DNA of 64,000 nt. Origin: Cyclobacterium sp. SYSU L10401 (GTDB taxonomy: Bacteria > Bacteroidota > Bacteroidia > Cytophagales > Cyclobacteriaceae). A model generated the notes under the pieces. That model made no database searches. It saw only the letters and a program-made list of their open reading frames with translations, and was not told the origin of the DNA. Each line of letters opens with the position of its first letter. Position 1 is the stretch's first letter. This document shows positions 44,730 through 53,499 of this stretch, piece by piece. Made by a program: the position numbers and the translations under genes. The stretch lies in contig NZ_WOFO01000003.1 in the NCBI RefSeq assembly GCF_010993705.1, positions 617,734-681,733 on the forward strand, given 5' to 3'.

Positions 44730-46529
44730 ATGATAAGTATGGATATCCAGCAAACCATTACAAAAACCATAGCCGGTGCATTCCGGGATTTATTTGATCA
44801 TGCGGTGGATCCGGATAGTCTTGCCTTGCAACCTACCCGAAAGGAGTTTGAAGGTACCTATACATTTGTCATCTTTCCTTTTTTAAAGATCACCAAAAGC
44901 ACCCCGGAAGCCAGTGGGGAGAAGCTTGGTGCTTATTTACAGAAAAACCTTCCCGAAGTAAGCACATTTAACGTGGTGAAAGGGTTTTTAAACATCTCGC
45001 TCTCCTCTTCGTATTGGATGAATTTGTTTCAGCAATTGTATGAAGCAAAGGATCATGGTCGATTTCCTTCCAAAGGTAAAAAGGTCATGGTTGAATACAG
45101 TTCGCCCAACACCAACAAACCCCTTCACCTGGGACACCTTAGAAATAATTTCCTGGGTTTTGCCGTTTCCCTTATCCTGGAGGCCTATGGTTATGAGGTA
45201 ATCAAATCCAATCTGGTAAATGACCGGGGAATCCATATATGCAAGTCCATGGTAGCCTATGAAAAATTGGGTAAGGGAGAGACTCCGGAATCTTCAGGAC
45301 TGAAAGGGGATCACCTGGTGGGTAAATACTATGTCCTTTTTGATCAGGAATACAAAAAACAAATCAGGGCACTTACCGAATCCGGTTTAGAAGAAGCCGC
45401 AGCCAAAAAGTCTGCCCCCTGGATGAAGGAAGCGCAGGACATGCTCGTGCGCTGGGAAGCGGGAGATGCTGCCACCATTGATTTGTGGAAAAAACTAAAC
45501 GGTTGGGTTTACCAGGGCTTTGAAGAAACCTATCGGAAGATGGGAGTAGATTTTGATCAATACTATTACGAGTCCGACACCTACCTATTGGGAAAGGACA
45601 TTGTTGCCGAAGGGTTAAAAAAAGGCGTATTTTTCAAAAAAGAAAATGGTTCCGTATGGGCTGACCTCAGTGAGGAAGGCCTCGATGAAAAATTGGTTTT
45701 GCGGGCCGACGGAACATCTGTCTACATGACACAGGATATGGGAACGGCAGATTTGAAATACAAGGACCACCACATTGAAAAATCCGTTTATGTGGTGGGC
45801 AACGAGCAGGATTATCATTTTGAAGTTTTGTTTAAGATCATGCGGAAGCTCGGCAGGCCTTATGGAAATGGCCTTTACCACCTTTCCTATGGCATGGTGG
45901 ATTTACCTACAGGCAAAATGAAATCCAGGGAAGGTACCGTAGTGGATGCCGACGACCTTATGGCCGAAATGGTGGCAACAGCCCGGGAGCATACGCAGGA
46001 ATTGGGGAAAATTGAAGGATTTAGCCAGGAAGAAGCCGAAGCACTTTATGAAATTTTGGGATTGGGAGCCTTAAAATATTTCCTATTAAAAGTCGATCCC
46101 AAAAAAAGGATGTTGTTCAACCCACAGGAATCCATAGAATTTCAGGGCAATACAGGGCCTTTTATCCAGTATACCCATGCCCGGATTGCGGCTATCCTGA
46201 GAAAGGCTGCACAAATTGATCTGGATTATTCCCCTGCCCAATTTCAAGGCTATGCTACATTGGAGAAAGCCGAAGAAAGTTTGATTTATCAATTGGATGA
46301 TTACAGCAACAAGGTCCATTTGGCTGCTGAAGAACTGTCACCGGCGGTCATCGCTCAATATTTATTTGATTTGGCCAAAGAATATAACCGCTTTTATGCA
46401 GAACTCCCTATATTTAGTGAAACCAAAGCAGCAGTGCAGGCTTTTAGAGTAGGCTTATCCGCTCAGGTAGCCAAAACAATTAAGTCGGGCATGGGTTTGT
46501 TAGGTATCGTTGTACCCCAAAAAATGTAA
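44730..46529 (+). CDS. argS: Arginyl-tRNA synthetase
   Basis: ArgS charges tRNA-Arg. The 599-residue length is normal. Visible blocks are the N-terminal tRNA-binding domain, the class I signature SSPNTNKPLHLGHLRNN (HIGH-type HLGH), the region VYVVGNEQDYHFEVLFKIM and KMKSREGTVV in the place of the second signature, and the C-terminal anticodon-binding domain with YTHARIAAILRKA. The start at 44730 follows from the -7 element at 44701; 44739 is also possible. A glutathione-peroxidase gene begins 2 bases after the stop. Confidence 0.96.
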   Translation: MISMDIQQTITKTIAGAFRDLFDHAVDPDSLALQPTRKEFEGTYTFVIFPFLKITKSTPEASGEKLGAYLQKNLPEVSTFNVVKGFLNISLSSSYWMNLFQQLYEAKDHGRFPSKGKKVMVEYSSPNTNKPLHLGHLRNNFLGFAVSLILEAYGYEVIKSNLVNDRGIHICKSMVAYEKLGKGETPESSGLKGDHLVGKYYVLFDQEYKKQIRALTESGLEEAAAKKSAPWMKEAQDMLVRWEAGDAATIDLWKKLNGWVYQGFEETYRKMGVDFDQYYYESDTYLLGKDIVAEGLKKGVFFKKENGSVWADLSEEGLDEKLVLRADGTSVYMTQDMGTADLKYKDHHIEKSVYVVGNEQDYHFEVLFKIMRKLGRPYGNGLYHLSYGMVDLPTGKMKSREGTVVDADDLMAEMVATAREHTQELGKIEGFSQEEAEALYEILGLGALKYFLLKVDPKKRMLFNPQESIEFQGNTGPFIQYTHARIAAILRKAAQIDLDYSPAQFQGYATLEKAEESLIYQLDDYSNKVHLAAEELSPAVIAQYLFDLAKEYNRFYAELPIFSETKAAVQAFRVGLSAQVAKTIKSGMGLLGIVVPQKM

Positions 46530-46531
46530 CT

Positions 46532-47137
46532 ATGAAAATTTTACTCAGTTTTACCGCTTTAGCCTTACTGGCTTTCCAGTCCCCCCAATCCAATAGACAG
46601 GAATTTCCTATGGAAAACAACGACCTGGAATTGGTTTCAAATGAAGATTATATGAATATACAAGAAAATTTTTATGATTTTACCATGAATGATATTGATG
46701 GTAATCCGGTTGATTTTTCTGCTTTTAAGGGCAAGAAGCTTTTAATCGTCAATGTGGCATCAAAATGTGGTTATACCCCGCAGTACGCAGAATTACAGGA
46801 ACTTTATGAAGCTTATAAAGACCAAATTACAATTTTGGCTTTTCCTGCAAATAATTTCGGAGGCCAGGAACCGGGAACGAATGAGGATATCAAGTCCTTC
46901 TGCTCTGAAAACTATGGAGTTACCTTTCCGATGTTCGAAAAAATATCTGTCAAGGGAGTAGACAAGCATCCCTTATACCGCTGGCTTTCTGACAAAAACC
47001 TGAACGGATGGAACAATACAGAGCCTTCCTGGAATTTTTGTAAATACTTTATCAACGAAAAAGGAGAGCTGGTTAAGTTTTTTCCTTCTTCCGTCAAACC
47101 AATGGATGAGGAAATCATTGCTTTGATCAAGGCCTGA
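46532..47137 (+). CDS. Glutathione peroxidase-family thiol peroxidase, exported
   Basis: The 201-residue product has an N-terminal hydrophobic signal-like segment (LLSFTALALLAFQS) and then a GPx fold: VNVASKCGYTPQY with a catalytic Cys in place of selenocysteine, then AFPANNFGGQEPG and PSWNFCKYFI with the conserved Trp-Asn. In most bacterial Cys-GPx the electron donor is thioredoxin rather than glutathione. It starts 2 bases after argS and is likely co-transcribed with it. Confidence 0.9.
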   Translation: MKILLSFTALALLAFQSPQSNRQEFPMENNDLELVSNEDYMNIQENFYDFTMNDIDGNPVDFSAFKGKKLLIVNVASKCGYTPQYAELQELYEAYKDQITILAFPANNFGGQEPGTNEDIKSFCSENYGVTFPMFEKISVKGVDKHPLYRWLSDKNLNGWNNTEPSWNFCKYFINEKGELVKFFPSSVKPMDEEIIALIKA

Positions 47138-47235
47138 AATCTTGTTTATAGGTTGATGGTCTGAAACCAGGGGCAAATTTCCTAGGGAGGGAATTTGCCT
47201 CGTTCATTTATTTGTTTAAAATTATTCTTCAGCTC

Positions 47236-48141
47236 TTGAGTATTATCAACAAAAGACAGGCATGGGTTCATGCCATGAGATTGAGAACTTTGCCCTTAGC
47301 CCTATCAAGTATTTTGATGGGAACTGTCATTGCCTTTCAAACCTCCGGTATCAAATGGTCTGTTTTTGTACTTGCTGCCCTCACCACTACCCTTTTGCAG
47401 GTCTTGTCGAATCTGGCTAATGACTATGGAGACAGCATTAATGGGGCGGACCACGCAGGTAGAAAAGGCCCGGTAAGGGCAGTACAGTCAGGTATCATTT
47501 CCCTCTCTGAGATGAAATCAGCCATGATGATTTTTGCCATGCTGTCTTTTATCTCTGGTGTAAGCTTGTTGCTTATTGCATTAGAGGAACCATTGAAGTT
47601 TTTGCTATTTTTGGGAATAGGAATACTGGCCATTTGGGCGGCTATTTCCTACACTTCCGGAAGCAAACCCTATGGCTATGCTGGTTTTGGAGATTTGGCT
47701 GTATTTGTCTTTTTTGGTTGGGTAGGTGTCATGGGTACTTACTATCTGCATACCCAAACATTTGACTCCATGTTGTGGCTGCCCGCATCTGCCGTGGGTT
47801 TATTGAGTACTGCGGTACTTAACATCAATAATATCCGGGACATACAATCAGACAAAGCGGCAGGCAAACGTTCGGTACCTGTAAGAATAGGAAAAAATGC
47901 CGCCACAAATTACCATTGGTTTTTATTGGTTTCAGCCCTGATCCTTTTTATTGTATTCATATTAATGGAAAAAGCATGGGGGGGGTTATTTTACCTCCTG
48001 GCCACACCACTGATATTAAAAACAGGTTGGGCCCTGGGAAAATTTGATTCTCCGGAGAAACTGGATCCTTACCTGAAAATCATGGCCGTTTCCACTTTTT
48101 TATGTGTTTTGTTTTTTGGTTTGGGCTGGTTGATTTTTTAA
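47236..48141 (+). CDS. menA: 1,4-dihydroxy-2-naphthoate polyprenyltransferase MenA
   Basis: MenA attaches the polyprenyl chain to 1,4-dihydroxy-2-naphthoate in menaquinone synthesis, in the cytoplasmic membrane. Eight or nine hydrophobic segments, the first prenyl-diphosphate/Mg2+ motif NLANDYGDSINGAD and the second region NINNIRDIQSDKAAGKRSVP identify the UbiA family, with the MenA-type start AWVHAMRLRTLPLALSS. There is no ATG ahead of that conserved start; TTG at 47236 (giving MSIINKRQAW) is chosen, and TTG at 47212 is the alternative. The only ATG nearby (47275) would cut off the conserved block. Confidence 0.92.
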   Translation: MSIINKRQAWVHAMRLRTLPLALSSILMGTVIAFQTSGIKWSVFVLAALTTTLLQVLSNLANDYGDSINGADHAGRKGPVRAVQSGIISLSEMKSAMMIFAMLSFISGVSLLLIALEEPLKFLLFLGIGILAIWAAISYTSGSKPYGYAGFGDLAVFVFFGWVGVMGTYYLHTQTFDSMLWLPASAVGLLSTAVLNINNIRDIQSDKAAGKRSVPVRIGKNAATNYHWFLLVSALILFIVFILMEKAWGGLFYLLATPLILKTGWALGKFDSPEKLDPYLKIMAVSTFLCVLFFGLGWLIF

Positions 48142-48222
48142 ACAAATTGAGGATTTACTACCTATTCTGTTGATATTTTTGTAGTTTCCCTGCATTATAA
48201 ACTTAAATAGTTCGAAGCAAAG

Positions 48223-49074
48223 ATGAAAAGCATTTTAGTACCTTATGATTTTTCGGAAGAAGCAGAAAATGCCTTCCAGTTGGCACAGGAATTAGCTGCC
48301 AAAGCTTCCTGCAAGTTGAAATTGGTTCATGTCATCGAAATTCCTACCGCCCAACATTTTAATACTATGGGTGAAATCAACATGGAAGATAATTTCATTG
48401 ACAGGATTTATATGGTGGATTTGGTAGATAAAAGAAAGGAACAGTTTAAAAAACTGGAAGAAACGCATGCCGTAAAACCTTATCAATTCAGTACCAACCT
48501 GTTATTTGGCAATCCTTATGCAGGCATATCCAGCGAAATCACCGAAGTCAAGGCGGATCTGGTCATTATGGGCTCAAAAGGATCCAGTGGCCTGGAAGAA
48601 CTGTTGATAGGCTCGAATACTGAGAAGGTGGTCAGGCATTCCTCCTGTCCTGTGATCACGGTGAAAAGTCCTCTGAAAGCAGAAGATTTAAAAGTTATCG
48701 TATTTGCGAGCGATTTCAGCGAAGACAGCAAAAAGGTCATGAAGCAACTCAAGGATTTTCAAGAGCTTCTGGAGGCTGAAATCAGGTTGGTCAAAATCAA
48801 TACCCCAAACTCATTCGAGAAATCTAAAATCTCATTTGAGAAAATAAATGGATTTGTAAAAGCCAATAAACTGACAAATGTTCAGATTGACATCTACAAT
48901 GCCGATACCGAGGAGGAAGGAATCATTGAGTTTGCAGATGAAATCAATGCAGACCTGATTGCCATGGCTACCCATGGGAGAACAGGGTTTCTACACCTTC
49001 TCAGCGGAAGCATTGCAGAAGATGTGGTCAATAGCGCCAAAAGGCCTGTATGGACCATGAAGTTTAAAAAGTAA
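48223..49074 (+). CDS. Tandem-domain universal stress protein
   Basis: The 283-residue cytoplasmic protein has two UspA domains. Domain 1 starts with ILVPYDFSEEAENAFQLA and includes the nucleotide-loop GSKGSSGLEELLIGSNTEKV; domain 2 starts with VIVFASDFSEDSKKVM and includes THGRTGFLHLLSGSIAEDVV. Both loops match G-x2-G-x9-G(S/T), so ATP binding is plausible in both halves. A -7-like TATTTTTG lies at 48174-48181. The SUI1-family gene follows by 10 bases. Confidence 0.93.
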   Translation: MKSILVPYDFSEEAENAFQLAQELAAKASCKLKLVHVIEIPTAQHFNTMGEINMEDNFIDRIYMVDLVDKRKEQFKKLEETHAVKPYQFSTNLLFGNPYAGISSEITEVKADLVIMGSKGSSGLEELLIGSNTEKVVRHSSCPVITVKSPLKAEDLKVIVFASDFSEDSKKVMKQLKDFQELLEAEIRLVKINTPNSFEKSKISFEKINGFVKANKLTNVQIDIYNADTEEEGIIEFADEINADLIAMATHGRTGFLHLLSGSIAEDVVNSAKRPVWTMKFKK

Positions 49075-49084
49075 AAGCGGATTT

Positions 49085-49441
49085 ATGGGTAGAAAAAAAG
49101 ACAATGACTGGAAAAAAAGGGATGGGGTGGTGTATTCTACCGCAGAAAATTTTGATTATGACGAAAATGACTCCGAATCAGGTGAAACTCTTCCACCCAA
49201 ACAGCAACATTTAAAAGTGATGTTGGATAAAAAGTCAAGAGGTGGGAAACAAGTCACTTTGGTTACTGGTTTTATCGGTAATGAAGAAGATCTGAAATCT
49301 TTGGGAAAAGCCCTGAAAACAAAATGTGGTGTTGGAGGGAATACCAAAGCAGGAGAAATCATTATTCAGGGTGATCAGAGGGAAAAAGTGCTGGAGCATT
49401 TAATTCAGGAAGGATACAAAGCAAAAAAATCCGGAGGCTAA
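49085..49441 (+). CDS. yciH: SUI1/YciH-family translation initiation factor
   Basis: The 118-residue protein has an N-terminal basic/acidic tail and a C-terminal SUI1 (eIF1-like) domain: KSRGGKQVTLVTGFIGNE, then LGKALKTKCGVGGNTKAGEI, and IIQGDQREKVLEHLIQEG. The bacterial family is thought to affect initiation fidelity. The terminator stem overlaps its stop codon. Confidence 0.92.
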   Translation: MGRKKDNDWKKRDGVVYSTAENFDYDENDSESGETLPPKQQHLKVMLDKKSRGGKQVTLVTGFIGNEEDLKSLGKALKTKCGVGGNTKAGEIIIQGDQREKVLEHLIQEGYKAKKSGG

Positions 49442-49461
49442 ATGTCTCCGGATTTTTTTTT
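49424..49461 (+). terminator. Terminator of the usp-yciH unit
   Basis: ATCCGGAG (49429-49436) pairs with CTCCGGAT (49446-49453), extended by A/T pairs, and is followed by a run of T. The left arm lies within the last codons of yciH. Confidence 0.9.
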
Positions 49462-49666
49462 GCCCTCACCAACAATAACCCCGTATATTTTTAACCCCCG
49501 GATAGCAGAAGTTTACCGACCACTTTTTACAGTTGGACGAATTTTTTCCAGGATAATAAAGAATACCACTACCTTCATATCATCATATTTTTACTACCGG
49601 CAAATCCGGTAAAGTTTGGAAGTTCGTATGTACTTCTAAAATTAACAGCAAAAAATAACAGCAGCA

Positions 49667-50911
49667 ATGGGACAGTTCAGATTATTAAGCTTCAGTACAA
49701 AAGTGACAACGAAAGAAGATTTTAACTTCTACCTGGATCTTGAAGAAACTAAAAAACTACTCCTTCAGTTAAAACACTGGCCGACCATAAAAGAAGCCCT
49801 GGTCTTGTCCGTTCCTGAAAGGACAGAAATCCTGTATTACAGTTCAGAAGTCCTGGATGATGCGATTTATTCCGCCATTGTAGCGATTAAGGCGAAGGAC
49901 AACTTCCCTGCCGCTAACTTATTTCAGCATAGCTGTAATGAGGAAAGGTCACTGACCCATCTCTCCGAGCTCTGTTTTGGTGTTCAGTCTTCCACCTACG
50001 GATCGGTCCCCCTCTTTCCCCATTTTGTTGCGGCATTTTCTACCGCTTCTCAATGTGGCATGACTGGTGATTTATTGGAACAATGGTGGAATCACCTGGT
50101 AAGTACAAATAATGCCATTAAAAATGAAGTGAGTTTTCAATTTCCCAATTTTTCGATCTCCTATACAGTCACAGACATGGTTACGGAATTGATAAGAAAA
50201 GTGAAAACTCCGAAAATCGCCATCGTCGGTTTCAATGCCCTGGGCAAACGGGTCTACCAAAACCTCACCCAAAAGGGATTCAACAAAATAACCATTGTAG
50301 AAAGCAGCATCACTTCTTTTTCAACCTTACAAGGTGAGGAATTGAAAAATTTCATCTTTGAGCCATTTGATCAAACGAAAAATGTGCTTCAGGAAAATGA
50401 TATCGTGATTTCCACACTGGAAGATCTGGAGCCGGTATTTTCTCAAGAACTGGAAACACCAGATCTTTCCTCCCCAAAAGTATTGATAGACCTGTCTTTA
50501 AAAGGAGATTTCCTGGCTTGGTTAAACCATCATGAATTGGTGATTTCTTTCGAGCTGGCAGATATCTATCAGATAATTGAAAATAAAATGGACATCAATA
50601 AAAGGTGGTTAAAGAAAGCAAAACCCCTTATTGCTCAAAGGAATGCGGTATTTTTTGATTGGATGGATAAAAAAAAAGGTTTGAATATGCTAGATCAAGC
50701 CAATGACTTACTTAATAAGCACTCCTTCGGAGATCAATATTTTACCAAAGTCATGAATAATGACAACCTTAAGGTCAAAAAAAGCTTGACCAGCAGCCTG
50801 ATGAATAAACAGCTTTTGAAAAAGTCAATTGAAAAAATCAGAAGTGCTTCTCCTTATAAAGACATGATCAATTATGAAAGAATGGTAAACGATTTTTATT
50901 TATACAATTAA
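49667..50911 (+). CDS. Glutamyl-tRNA reductase-like protein lacking the catalytic cysteine
   Basis: The 414-residue protein has the overall order of HemA: an N-terminal domain with KEALVLSVPERTEI, a central part, a Rossmann dinucleotide-binding segment KIAIVGFNALGKRVYQNL, a long linker helix and a C-terminal helical dimerisation part. In glutamyl-tRNA reductase the first block reads S-T-C-N-R-T-E with the nucleophilic Cys; here it is S48-V-P-E-R-T-E, so Cys is Pro50. The substrate-recognition block (usually GLDSMVLGE) reads GVQSSTYGS. It is therefore unlikely to reduce glutamyl-tRNA and is probably a repurposed paralogue. It is a lone gene between the yciH and the his terminators. A short hairpin (TACCGG/CCGGTA at 49595-49611) lies in its leader. 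Confidence 0.72.
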   Translation: MGQFRLLSFSTKVTTKEDFNFYLDLEETKKLLLQLKHWPTIKEALVLSVPERTEILYYSSEVLDDAIYSAIVAIKAKDNFPAANLFQHSCNEERSLTHLSELCFGVQSSTYGSVPLFPHFVAAFSTASQCGMTGDLLEQWWNHLVSTNNAIKNEVSFQFPNFSISYTVTDMVTELIRKVKTPKIAIVGFNALGKRVYQNLTQKGFNKITIVESSITSFSTLQGEELKNFIFEPFDQTKNVLQENDIVISTLEDLEPVFSQELETPDLSSPKVLIDLSLKGDFLAWLNHHELVISFELADIYQIIENKMDINKRWLKKAKPLIAQRNAVFFDWMDKKKGLNMLDQANDLLNKHSFGDQYFTKVMNNDNLKVKKSLTSSLMNKQLLKKSIEKIRSASPYKDMINYERMVNDFYLYN

Positions 50912-50986
50912 TTTTTGTCAATGATTTTTTCAACCTATTAAGCTAAAATATAAAGAAGTTTTTTGGTTAAGTTGGTTTATTGTTTC

Positions 50987-51013
50987 AGAGGCTCCGGATG
51001 GAGCCTCTTTTTT
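50987..51013 (+). terminator. Terminator after the HemA-like gene
   Basis: AGAGGCTCC (50987-50995) and GGAGCCTCT (51000-51008) form a perfect 9-bp stem with a GGAT loop and a T run. It separates the HemA-like gene from the his promoter. Confidence 0.9.
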
Positions 51014-51034
51014 GCGTTGGAAAGCAGCATATAT

Positions 51035-51065
51035 TTTGTATGTTAGAAATAGCTCACTAAATTTG
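51035..51065 (+). promoter_or_regulatory. Promoter of the his operon
   Basis: TTTG (51035-51038) and TAAATTTG (51058-51065) are separated by 19 bases, a near-ideal match to the Bacteroidota -33/-7 consensus. Transcription would start near 51070-51073, at or just before the first ATG of the leader ORF. Confidence 0.7.
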
Positions 51066-51072
51066 CCCTATC

Positions 51073-51168
51073 ATGATGACCAAAAAGAACAGATACACTA
51101 ACATACTATTTTTACGTTTTTCAAATGCAGCCTGGCATCATGCAAACCATATGGTTACCGGAAAGTAG
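51073..51168 (+). CDS. hisL: Putative his operon leader peptide
   Basis: The frame encodes 31 residues: MMTKKNRYTNILFLRF, then SNAAWHHANHMVTGK and TAG. Three of five successive codons at 51136-51150 (CAT CAT GCA AAC CAT) are histidine, a rare amino acid, and the peptide sits between the his promoter and hisG with a 74-base gap to hisG. The ATG pair (51073 and 51076) lies almost at the predicted transcription start, so the mRNA may be nearly leaderless. These traits fit a leader peptide at which ribosomes pause when charged tRNA-His is scarce. The symbol is used by analogy with the enteric leader; there is no sequence homology claim. Confidence 0.55.
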   Translation: MMTKKNRYTNILFLRFSNAAWHHANHMVTGK

Positions 51169-51192
51169 CTCAAAATGCCGAAGCACTTTTTC
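51130..51192 (+). promoter_or_regulatory. Candidate attenuator overlapping the His codons
   Basis: GC (51130-51131) and GGCAT (51134-51138, covering the Trp codon and the first His codon) can pair with ATGCC (51175-51179) and GC (51183-51184), and CTTTTTC follows at 51186-51192. A self-complementary AACCATATGGTT (51145-51156) lies inside. A ribosome stalled on the His codons would block the 5' arm, so the stem would form only when histidine is plentiful. The stem is weak, and the fold is a hand-made proposal. Confidence 0.35.
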
Positions 51193-51242
51193 AATCAAAA
51201 AATACTACAATTTATTTAAAATCATATTGTACCTATCATTAC

Positions 51243-52103
51243 ATGGAAAATATCATCAGAATTGCTGTTCAAAAAAGCGGAAGGTTAAGTGAGGAATCAC
51301 TGAAGTTAATTAAAGAATGCGGCATTAAATTTTACAACGGAACAGGAAAATTAAAGTCTACTTCTACCAACTTCCCGATAGAATTTTTGTTTTTAAGAGA
51401 TGATGATATTCCGGGATATGTGGCAGATGGAGTGGCAGATTTGGGAATTGTCGGAGAAAATGAGGTAGTCGAAAAAAACAAGTCCATTGATGTGCTTAAA
51501 AAACTGGGTTTTTCCAAATGCCGCCTATCCCTGGCCATACCGAAAGGAGAAAACTATACGGGAATGAACTATTTTGAGGGAAAAAGCATCGCTACTTCCT
51601 ATCCTAAAATATTGGGTGACTACCTGGAGTCTCAGAAAATTAAGGCCGAAATACATGAAATCAGTGGATCTGTAGAAATAGCCCCCAGTATTGGATTGGC
51701 AGAGGGTATCTGTGATATCGTCAGTTCCGGCTCCACCCTGATGATGAATGGCTTGAAAGAAGTAGAGGAGATTTTCCAATCTGAAGCAGTCCTGATTTGC
51801 CACAAGGGCATTTCGAATCTAAAGCAACAAACGGTTGAAAAACTGCTTTTTAGAATGGACGCTGTTCAAAAAGGCAAGAAGAACAAATATGTCCTTTTGA
51901 ATGCTCCAAATGATTCATTGGATCGCATTGTCTCGCTGATACCCGGAATGAGAAGTCCTACCATATTGCCACTGGCAGAGCAAGGCTGGTCTTCGGTACA
52001 TTCAGTCATCAGTGAAGACCAGTTTTGGGAAAACATAGAGGAATTAAGGGCCGCTGGTGCCCAGGGAATTTTGGTAGTGCCCATAGAAAAAATGGTGATT
52101 TAA
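51243..52103 (+). CDS. hisG: ATP phosphoribosyltransferase (long form)
   Basis: HisG joins ATP and PRPP in the first, feedback-controlled step of histidine synthesis. The 286-residue length is that of the long form with a C-terminal ACT-like regulatory domain, so no HisZ is needed. Visible blocks are RIAVQKSGRLSEESLKLIKE at the start, DLGIVGENEV, the PRPP-binding GICDIVSSGSTLMMNGL and the C-terminal domain from about 210 (VLLNAPNDSLDRI). It opens the hisGDCB cluster behind the leader ORF. Confidence 0.96.
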   Translation: MENIIRIAVQKSGRLSEESLKLIKECGIKFYNGTGKLKSTSTNFPIEFLFLRDDDIPGYVADGVADLGIVGENEVVEKNKSIDVLKKLGFSKCRLSLAIPKGENYTGMNYFEGKSIATSYPKILGDYLESQKIKAEIHEISGSVEIAPSIGLAEGICDIVSSGSTLMMNGLKEVEEIFQSEAVLICHKGISNLKQQTVEKLLFRMDAVQKGKKNKYVLLNAPNDSLDRIVSLIPGMRSPTILPLAEQGWSSVHSVISEDQFWENIEELRAAGAQGILVVPIEKMVI

Positions 52104-52205
52104 ACGCATTTTCAACAAGTGCAAACTACCTGTTGCAGCTTTACTGGTCAAAACTGAATATAAAATTTCCTGTAATTATCAGGGCTCAATTAAATACGAT
52201 ATAAC

Positions 52206-53498
52206 ATGAAAATCCTGGTGAATCCTGACATCCATACCTGGAGCAAAGAACTGGCCAGGCCGGTTCAGAAAATGAAGGATATCGAAAAGATCGTCAAACC
52301 GATCATGAAGAAAGTAAAGCGTCAGGGCGATAAGGCTTTGAGGAAGTTTGCTTTGGAATATGACCATGTTGAAATTGAACAGTTATTGGTAACTCAGGAG
52401 GCCCTGGATAAAGCCGGCCAAAAAATCGATACCCGGCTAAAAGAAGCCATACAGACCGCCAAAATAAACATAGAGAAATTTCATAAACTGCAGGAAGCCC
52501 CTCCCCTAAGCACCGAAATCATGGATGGCGTTACCTGCATGAGAAGAAGTGTGCCCATCCAGAAAGTAGGACTCTATATTCCGGGTGGTACCGCACCCCT
52601 GTTTTCCACCGTATTGATGTTGGGTATTCCAGCTAAATTAGCTGGTTGTCAGGAGATTGTTTTATGCACTCCTCCGGATACCAAAGGAGAAATACATCCC
52701 GCCATTTTATTTACTGCCAAAATGGTAGGTATTGATAAAATTGTTAAAGCCGGAGGTGCACAAGCCATCGCTGCCATGACCTATGGTACGGATTCGGTGC
52801 CAAAGGTCGACAAAATATTCGGTCCTGGTAACCAGTATGTTACTGCGGCCAAACAGTTGGCTACCAAGCAAGGCGTGGCCATAGATATGCCTGCCGGGCC
52901 TTCAGAAGTACTGGTATATGCTGACGAAACGGCCATCCCAGAGTTTGTCGCTGCCGACCTGCTTTCCCAGGCAGAGCATGGGGTAGATAGTCAGGTGGTT
53001 TTGGTATGCCCCACGGAGAAATTTGTAAAAAAGGTAATCAAATCTGTTAACCTTCAATTGGAAAATCTTCCCCGGCAAAAAATTGCTAAAAAAGCCCTGG
53101 AAAACAGTGTAGCTGTGGTCATGTCGTCTACTGAAAAAGCCCTGGACCTGATCAATGCCTATGCCCCCGAACACCTGATCATTTCAGTAAAAGAGGAAGA
53201 TAAAGCCGTATCAGGTATAATTAACGCAGGATCTGTATTTATCGGCAATTATACGCCGGAATCAGCGGGAGACTATGCTTCAGGGACCAACCACACCCTA
53301 CCTACCAATGGGTATGCCAGGAGCTATTCCGGAGTATCCCTGGATAGTTTTGTCAAAAAGATCACCTACCAGAAAATCACTGCTGCGGGGATTAAAGCTT
53401 TGGGCCCAACCATCGAAATCATGGCGGAAAATGAAAACCTGCTGGCCCACAAAAATGCAGTAAGCATCCGATTACAGTACCTCTCCAAAAACAAATAA
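52206..53498 (+). CDS. hisD: Histidinol dehydrogenase
   Basis: HisD carries out the last two NAD-dependent oxidations from histidinol to histidine with a Zn2+ ion. The 430 residues show the family text VGLYIPGGTAPLFSTVLMLG, GGAQAIAAMTYGTDSVPKVD, FGPGNQYVTAAKQL, the zinc-site region LLSQAEHGVDSQ (Gln-Ala-Glu-His) and YAPEHLIISV. It starts 102 bases after hisG and ends 1 base before hisC. Confidence 0.97.
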   Translation: MKILVNPDIHTWSKELARPVQKMKDIEKIVKPIMKKVKRQGDKALRKFALEYDHVEIEQLLVTQEALDKAGQKIDTRLKEAIQTAKINIEKFHKLQEAPPLSTEIMDGVTCMRRSVPIQKVGLYIPGGTAPLFSTVLMLGIPAKLAGCQEIVLCTPPDTKGEIHPAILFTAKMVGIDKIVKAGGAQAIAAMTYGTDSVPKVDKIFGPGNQYVTAAKQLATKQGVAIDMPAGPSEVLVYADETAIPEFVAADLLSQAEHGVDSQVVLVCPTEKFVKKVIKSVNLQLENLPRQKIAKKALENSVAVVMSSTEKALDLINAYAPEHLIISVKEEDKAVSGIINAGSVFIGNYTPESAGDYASGTNHTLPTNGYARSYSGVSLDSFVKKITYQKITAAGIKALGPTIEIMAENENLLAHKNAVSIRLQYLSKNK

Positions 53499-53499
53499 C

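Noticed and set aside
50912-51242. T-box or other tRNA-binding leader upstream of hisG
   Set aside because: No T-box sequence or specifier hairpin was seen, and the His-codon ORF explains the region better.
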